Below, piece by piece: positions 5,139-8,719 of a stretch of DNA of 8,719 nucleotides. The notes beneath the pieces were generated by a model, which ran no database searches, was not told the DNA's origin, and saw nothing but the letters and a program-made list of their open reading frames with translations. A program made the translations under genes and the position numbers. Where the stretch lies: contig CANGHQ010000052.1 in NCBI GenBank assembly GCA_947453585.1, positions 1 to 8,719 of the forward strand, given 5' to 3'. The stretch's first letter is position 1. Each line of letters begins with the position of its first letter. Source of the stretch: Burkholderiales bacterium (GTDB taxonomy: Bacteria > Pseudomonadota > Gammaproteobacteria > Burkholderiales > Burkholderiaceae_C).

Positions 5139-6389
5139 ATGACAACAGCAATAGACATCTCAACAATCCGCATCAACAGCGACCGCCTCTGGGCCTCCCT
5201 CATGGAACTCGCCCAAATCGGCGCCACCAAAAAAGGCGGCGTTTGCCGCCTCACCTTAACGGACTTGGACAAACAAGGCCGCGACCTGGTGACCCGCTGG
5301 GCGCGCGAAGCCGGTATGACGATCACCATCGACAAAATCGGCAACGGCTTTATGCGCCGCGCCGGGCGCAACAACAGTTTGCCGCCCATCATGACCGGCA
5401 GCCACATCGACACCCAGCCCACCGGCGGCAAGTTTGATGGCAACTATGGCGTGCTGGCCGGTATTGAAGTGGTGCGCACCCTGAACGATCTGGGCATTGA
5501 GACCGAGGCGCCGATTGAGGTGGCGTTTTGGACCAACGAAGAAGGCTCGCGCTTTGTGCCGGTGATGATGGGCTCGGGCGTGTTTGCCAAGGCGTTTACC
5601 TTAGAGCACGCCTATGCCGCCACCGACACCGAAGGCAAAACCGTGGGCGCCGAGCTGGCGCGCATTGGCTATGTGGGCGACCAAGAACCCGGCGACCACC
5701 CGATTGGCGCGTATTTTGAGACGCACATCGAGCAAGGCCCGGTGCTGGAGGACAACGACATCACTATTGGCGTGGTGCAAGGCGTGCTGGGCATTCGCTG
5801 GTTTGACTGCACCGTGACCGGCATGGAAGCGCACGCCGGCCCCACGCCCATGGCGCTGCGCCGCGACGCCATGCAGGTGGCCACGCACATCATGCAAGAG
5901 GTGGTGGCCGCCGCGCTGCGCCACGCGCCGCACGGGCGCGGCACCGTGGGCATGGTGCAGGTCCACCCCAACAGCCGCAACGTGATTCCCGGGCGCGTCA
6001 AGTTCAGCATCGACCTGCGCAACGCCACCGACGCGCTGGTGGACCAAATGGCCGACGAGGTAAAAGCCTTTGCTGCACGCAAGAGCCAAGAGACCGGGCT
6101 GGACGTAAAGATTGAGATGGTGTCGAGCTATTCGGCCATCGGCTTTCATGCCGACTGCATTGACGCGGTGGCGCGCGCAGCGGCCAAGCTGGGTTATTCG
6201 AACATGCCAGTGGTCTCGGGCGCCGGGCACGACGCGGTGTACATGGCCAAGCTGGCGTCCAGCGGCATGATCTTTATTCCCTGCAAAGACGGCATTAGCC
6301 ACAACGAGATTGAAGACGCCAAGCCCGAGCACATTGCTGCGGGCTGCAACGTGCTGCTACACGCTATGCTGGAGCGTGCCCGTACCTGA
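5139..6389 (+). CDS. M20-family Zn-dependent amidohydrolase, probable beta-ureidopropionase
   Basis: A protein of 416 aa, normal for the N-carbamoyl-amino-acid amidohydrolase / allantoate amidohydrolase family (named hyuC, amaB or pydC in different species). Here it probably cleaves N-carbamoyl-beta-alanine to beta-alanine, CO2 and ammonia, the last step of the pathway. Two-zinc residues are visible: His89 (GSHID), Asp100 (GGKFDGNYG), Glu134-Glu135 (NEEGSRF, catalytic base and metal ligand), His196 (ETHIEQG) and His388 (GISHNE). His232 (EAHAGPTPM) and Arg294 belong to the dimerisation/substrate site. No signal peptide, so cytosolic. Family members differ in substrate (L-carbamoyl amino acids, allantoate, ureidopropionate) and sequence alone does not settle this; neighbouring preTA-hydA favour ureidopropionate. 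Allantoate is unlikely because no purine or allantoin genes are present. It is 25 bp from the ABC ATPase and probably shares its operon. Confidence 0.9.
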   Translation: MTTAIDISTIRINSDRLWASLMELAQIGATKKGGVCRLTLTDLDKQGRDLVTRWAREAGMTITIDKIGNGFMRRAGRNNSLPPIMTGSHIDTQPTGGKFDGNYGVLAGIEVVRTLNDLGIETEAPIEVAFWTNEEGSRFVPVMMGSGVFAKAFTLEHAYAATDTEGKTVGAELARIGYVGDQEPGDHPIGAYFETHIEQGPVLEDNDITIGVVQGVLGIRWFDCTVTGMEAHAGPTPMALRRDAMQVATHIMQEVVAAALRHAPHGRGTVGMVQVHPNSRNVIPGRVKFSIDLRNATDALVDQMADEVKAFAARKSQETGLDVKIEMVSSYSAIGFHADCIDAVARAAAKLGYSNMPVVSGAGHDAVYMAKLASSGMIFIPCKDGISHNEIEDAKPEHIAAGCNVLLHAMLERART

Positions 6390-6414
6390 AAAAAACAATG
6401 ACAGAGAACCTTCC

Positions 6415-7215
6415 ATGAGCCAGGATCCCGCAACCAAGCCTCCCCATTTGGCCGTAGAAGTCCGCGACGCGTCGCTCATTTACAACCCGCACACCGCCCC
6501 GGTCCACGCCCTGTCCAACGTCGATCTGGCCATTGAGCCCGGCGAATTTGTGTCCTTGATCGGCCCTTCGGGCTGCGGCAAGACCACGCTTTTGCGCGTG
6601 ATTGCCGACCTGGAGCACATTACCAGCGGCAGCGTGCTGGTCAATGGCGTGTCACCCCACGACGCGCGGCTGGCGCGGGCCTACGGCTATGTGTTTCAGG
6701 CGCCTGCGCTGTTTCCGTGGCGCACGGTGTTGGGCAACGTCAAGCTGCCGCTGCAAATCCAGGGCCGCCCGGCTGCCGAATGCGAGGCCATTGCCCGCGA
6801 ACAACTCGCCCGCGTGGGCCTCACCGGTTTCGAGACCAAATTCCCCTGGCAGCTCTCGGGCGGCATGCAGCAGCGCGCCTCCATTGCGCGCGCGCTGTCG
6901 TTTGAGCCGCGTATTTTGATGATGGACGAGCCCTTTGGCGCGCTCGATGAAATCACCCGCGACCGGCTCAATGAGCAATTGCAGCAGCTCTGGCAGCGCG
7001 AGCGGCGCACCGTGGTGTTTGTGACGCACTCGATTGCCGAGGCGGTGTATTTGTCTACCCGCATCGTGGTCATGTCGCCCCGGCCCGGGCGCATTGTGCG
7101 CACCATCACCTCCACCCTGCCCGACGAGCGCCACCTGGGCCTGCGCGACTCGGTGGAATTCATGGAAATGGCGCATGCCGTACGTGAGGCGCTTGCCGAT
7201 GGCCACCACGACTAG
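6415..7215 (+). CDS. ABC transporter ATP-binding protein (NitT/TauT/SsuB type)
   Basis: The cytosolic ATPase (266 aa) that powers the importer. All expected motifs are intact: Walker A GPSGCGKTT (50-58), Q-loop Gln95, signature LSGGMQQR (147-154), Walker B ILMMDEP (167-173), D-loop ALD (176-178) and H-loop His205. The FQAPALFPWRTVLGNV segment (94-109) is typical of the nitrate/taurine/sulfonate and HMP-precursor (ThiXYZ-like) class. ATG 6415 has AGAGAA about 8 nt upstream. A frame opening further upstream at 6310 overlaps the preceding gene and lacks family similarity. Its stop overlaps the next gene start by 17 nt, suggesting coupling. Substrate is inferred from the neighbourhood to be a pyrimidine or pathway intermediate; the ATPase does not show specificity. 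Confidence 0.93.
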   Translation: MSQDPATKPPHLAVEVRDASLIYNPHTAPVHALSNVDLAIEPGEFVSLIGPSGCGKTTLLRVIADLEHITSGSVLVNGVSPHDARLARAYGYVFQAPALFPWRTVLGNVKLPLQIQGRPAAECEAIAREQLARVGLTGFETKFPWQLSGGMQQRASIARALSFEPRILMMDEPFGALDEITRDRLNEQLQQLWQRERRTVVFVTHSIAEAVYLSTRIVVMSPRPGRIVRTITSTLPDERHLGLRDSVEFMEMAHAVREALADGHHD

Positions 7216-8116
7216 CCCCGCCGCTGCCCCCAAAACAAGTTGGGGCGCACGCGTGCAGGAACAGGGCCTGCCGATTTTGGTGATCCTGGCCGCCACCTTG
7301 CTGGCCTGGTACGCGCTGACGGTCTACCTGAACGCCCCCGGCGCCATTGAGCGCGTGCTTGATCCCAAAGGCCCCTGGGGCTGGCGCGACTTGGTAGATG
7401 CCACCCTGGCCATGCAGCGCCCGGTGCTGCCCGCGCCGCACCAGGTGGCGCTCGATTTGTACAGCAGCCTGACGGACTGGCCGCTGGATTCACCGCGCAA
7501 CCTGCTGTTCCACGTGGCCGTAACCGGCGAAAGCACGCTGGTGGGTTTTGCCATGGGCACGGCGCTGGGGCTGGTGCTGTCGGTGTGCATCGTGCATTCG
7601 CGCACGCTGGACCGGGCGCTCCTGCCCTGGATCGTGGCGTCTCAGTCGGTGCCGGTGCTGGCGATTGCACCCATCGTGCTGGTGATTTTGGGCAGCATGG
7701 GCTTTGCCGGCGTGGCACCCAAAGCGGTGATTGCCATGTATTTGTGCTTTTTCCCGGTGACCGTGGCCATGGTGCAAGGCTTGCGCTCGCCCCAGGTAAT
7801 AGAGACCGAGATGATGCACACCTACGCCGCCACCCGCTGGCAGGCGCTGTGGATGCTGCGCTTGCCCGCCGCCCTGCCCTTTTTGTTTCCCGCGCTGCGC
7901 GTGGGCATTGCCGCCGGGCTGGTGGGTGCGATGGTGGCCGAGTTGCCCACCGGCGCGCAAGCTGGCCTGGGTGCGCGGCTGCTTACCGGTTCTTACTACG
8001 GCCAAACCGTGCAAATCTGGTCGGCGCTGGTGATGTCGGCGCTCTTGGGCCTGACGCTTACCGCCGCTATGGCCGCACTTGAAGCGGCGGTGCTTGGACC
8101 CCGGAGGCGGCCATGA
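7199..8116 (+). CDS. ABC transporter permease (BPD_transp_1 family, NitT/TauT type)
   Basis: Inner-membrane permease of 305 aa. Membrane segments are visible at about 24-44, 112-132, 143-168, 175-194, 227-248 and 274-298. Residues 45-110 form a longer hydrophilic stretch between the first two segments. The EAA-type cytoplasmic loop that docks on the ATPase is at about 209-240 (AATRWQALWMLRLPAALPFL region), and the SQSVPVLAIAPI segment (148-159) is typical of the class. ATG 7199 has GAGG 10 nt upstream; an earlier ATG at 7175 is possible. It overlaps the ATPase stop by 17 nt and the next permease by an ATGA, so the three genes are one translationally coupled operon. Confidence 0.92.
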   Translation: MATTTSPAAAPKTSWGARVQEQGLPILVILAATLLAWYALTVYLNAPGAIERVLDPKGPWGWRDLVDATLAMQRPVLPAPHQVALDLYSSLTDWPLDSPRNLLFHVAVTGESTLVGFAMGTALGLVLSVCIVHSRTLDRALLPWIVASQSVPVLAIAPIVLVILGSMGFAGVAPKAVIAMYLCFFPVTVAMVQGLRSPQVIETEMMHTYAATRWQALWMLRLPAALPFLFPALRVGIAAGLVGAMVAELPTGAQAGLGARLLTGSYYGQTVQIWSALVMSALLGLTLTAAMAALEAAVLGPRRRP

Positions 8117-8719
8117 GCGCGCACGCCCCCACCCAGCGCCCGTGGCTGGCCGGCGCCTGGAACCTGGCGGCCCTGGGCCTGGCCCTGTACTTTTTGTTCT
8201 CCAGCCTGGCCGCTACCGACACGCCCAAGGACACGGCGTTTTGGGCCGCCACCGGCACGCTGGCGGTGCTGGCGGTGCTGGGCATACAACGCTTGGCCGC
8301 GCTCGAAGGCAGCAAGTGGTACCCGCTGCTCACGGCGGCCGTGTTTGGCCTGTGGATCCTCTACTTTTGGCAGCTGCTCACCGTGGCGCTGGACGTGCCG
8401 CGCGTGCTGCTGCCCGCGCCCTGGCTGATCGTGGTGTCGCTGCAAGAGCATCTGCCGGTGCTGGGCAGCGACTTTGTGCAAACCGTGGTCAAGGCGGTGC
8501 TGGTGGGCTGGCTGCTGGGCTGCGGCCTGGGTTTTGGCGTGGCGTTGGCCATTGACCGTATGCCGTTTTTGCAGCGCGGCCTGCTGCCCATTGCCTCGCT
8601 GACCAGCACCATTCCACTGGTGGGCGTGGCGCCCATTGCAGTGATGTGGTTTGGCTTTGACTGGCCGTCCAAGGCAGCCGTGGTGGTGCTGATGACGTTT
8701 TTTCCGATGCTGGTGTCCA
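8113..8719 (+). CDS. Second ABC transporter permease, NitT/TauT type (3' end outside the window)
   Basis: About 202 codons are visible, open to the right edge. The start is ATGA overlapping the previous stop (8113-8116), with GGAGG at 8103-8107, a strong site. The N-terminus has extra membrane segments, about residues 16-33, 43-58 and 72-93, before the usual core. The core starts near residue 125, with QTVVKAVLVGWLLGCGLGFG and STIPLVGVAPIAVMWFG, the latter being the same conserved element as SVPVLAIAPIV in the first permease. The two permeases therefore differ and probably form a heterodimer. A gene for the substrate-binding protein (NMT1/THI5-like) would be expected just downstream. Confidence 0.88.
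   Translation, partial: MSAHAPTQRPWLAGAWNLAALGLALYFLFSSLAATDTPKDTAFWAATGTLAVLAVLGIQRLAALEGSKWYPLLTAAVFGLWILYFWQLLTVALDVPRVLLPAPWLIVVSLQEHLPVLGSDFVQTVVKAVLVGWLLGCGLGFGVALAIDRMPFLQRGLLPIASLTSTIPLVGVAPIAVMWFGFDWPSKAAVVVLMTFFPMLVS

Noticed and set aside
4732..5166. 144-codon open frame on the minus strand in the same block
   Set aside because: It reads through the same hairpins, overlaps the start of the amidohydrolase gene and shows no domain.

Overview
The window is a chromosomal catabolic locus from a high-GC betaproteobacterium. Protein character, C/G-ending codons and the style of the intergenic repeats suggest Burkholderiales, probably Comamonadaceae (Rhodoferax/Polaromonas/Acidovorax-like). 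That placement is from memory of these families, not from a search. The locus encodes a complete reductive uracil/thymine degradation pathway plus most of an ABC importer.

Layout. (1) 1-258, minus strand: N-terminal part of a TetR-family regulator, probably RutR-like, cut by the window edge. (2) 259-423: divergent control region with an 18-bp perfect palindrome (297-314) whose core fits the RutR box ACCA-NN-TGGT. (3) 424-4624, plus strand: preT, preA and hydA, that is, the two subunits of dihydropyrimidine dehydrogenase and then dihydropyrimidinase. (4) 4625-5123: about 500 bp without a credible gene, holding a strong minus-strand G-quadruplex motif and a series of inverted repeats that look like a dispersed extragenic element. 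(5) 5139-6389: an M20-family Zn amidohydrolase, the likely beta-ureidopropionase. (6) 6415 to the right edge: an ABC importer of the NitT/TauT/ThiXYZ type (one ATPase, one complete permease, one permease cut by the edge). Its substrate-binding protein is not in the window.

How it works together (inference from families and order): the importer brings in a pyrimidine or related compound. PreT passes electrons from NAD(P)H through FAD and Fe-S clusters to PreA, which reduces uracil or thymine to the 5,6-dihydro form. HydA opens the ring to N-carbamoyl-beta-alanine or its methyl homologue. The M20 enzyme releases beta-alanine (or beta-aminoisobutyrate), CO2 and ammonia. The divergent regulator probably represses preT from the palindrome and is released by a pyrimidine.

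The chemistry is a known pathway; I see no wholly new enzyme system. The less expected points are the operator, the long Lys/Ala/Pro-rich N-terminus of the regulator, an abrupt change in third-base usage over the last ~100 codons of hydA, G-quadruplex motifs at that end, and the repeat block that splits the pathway into two transcription blocks.
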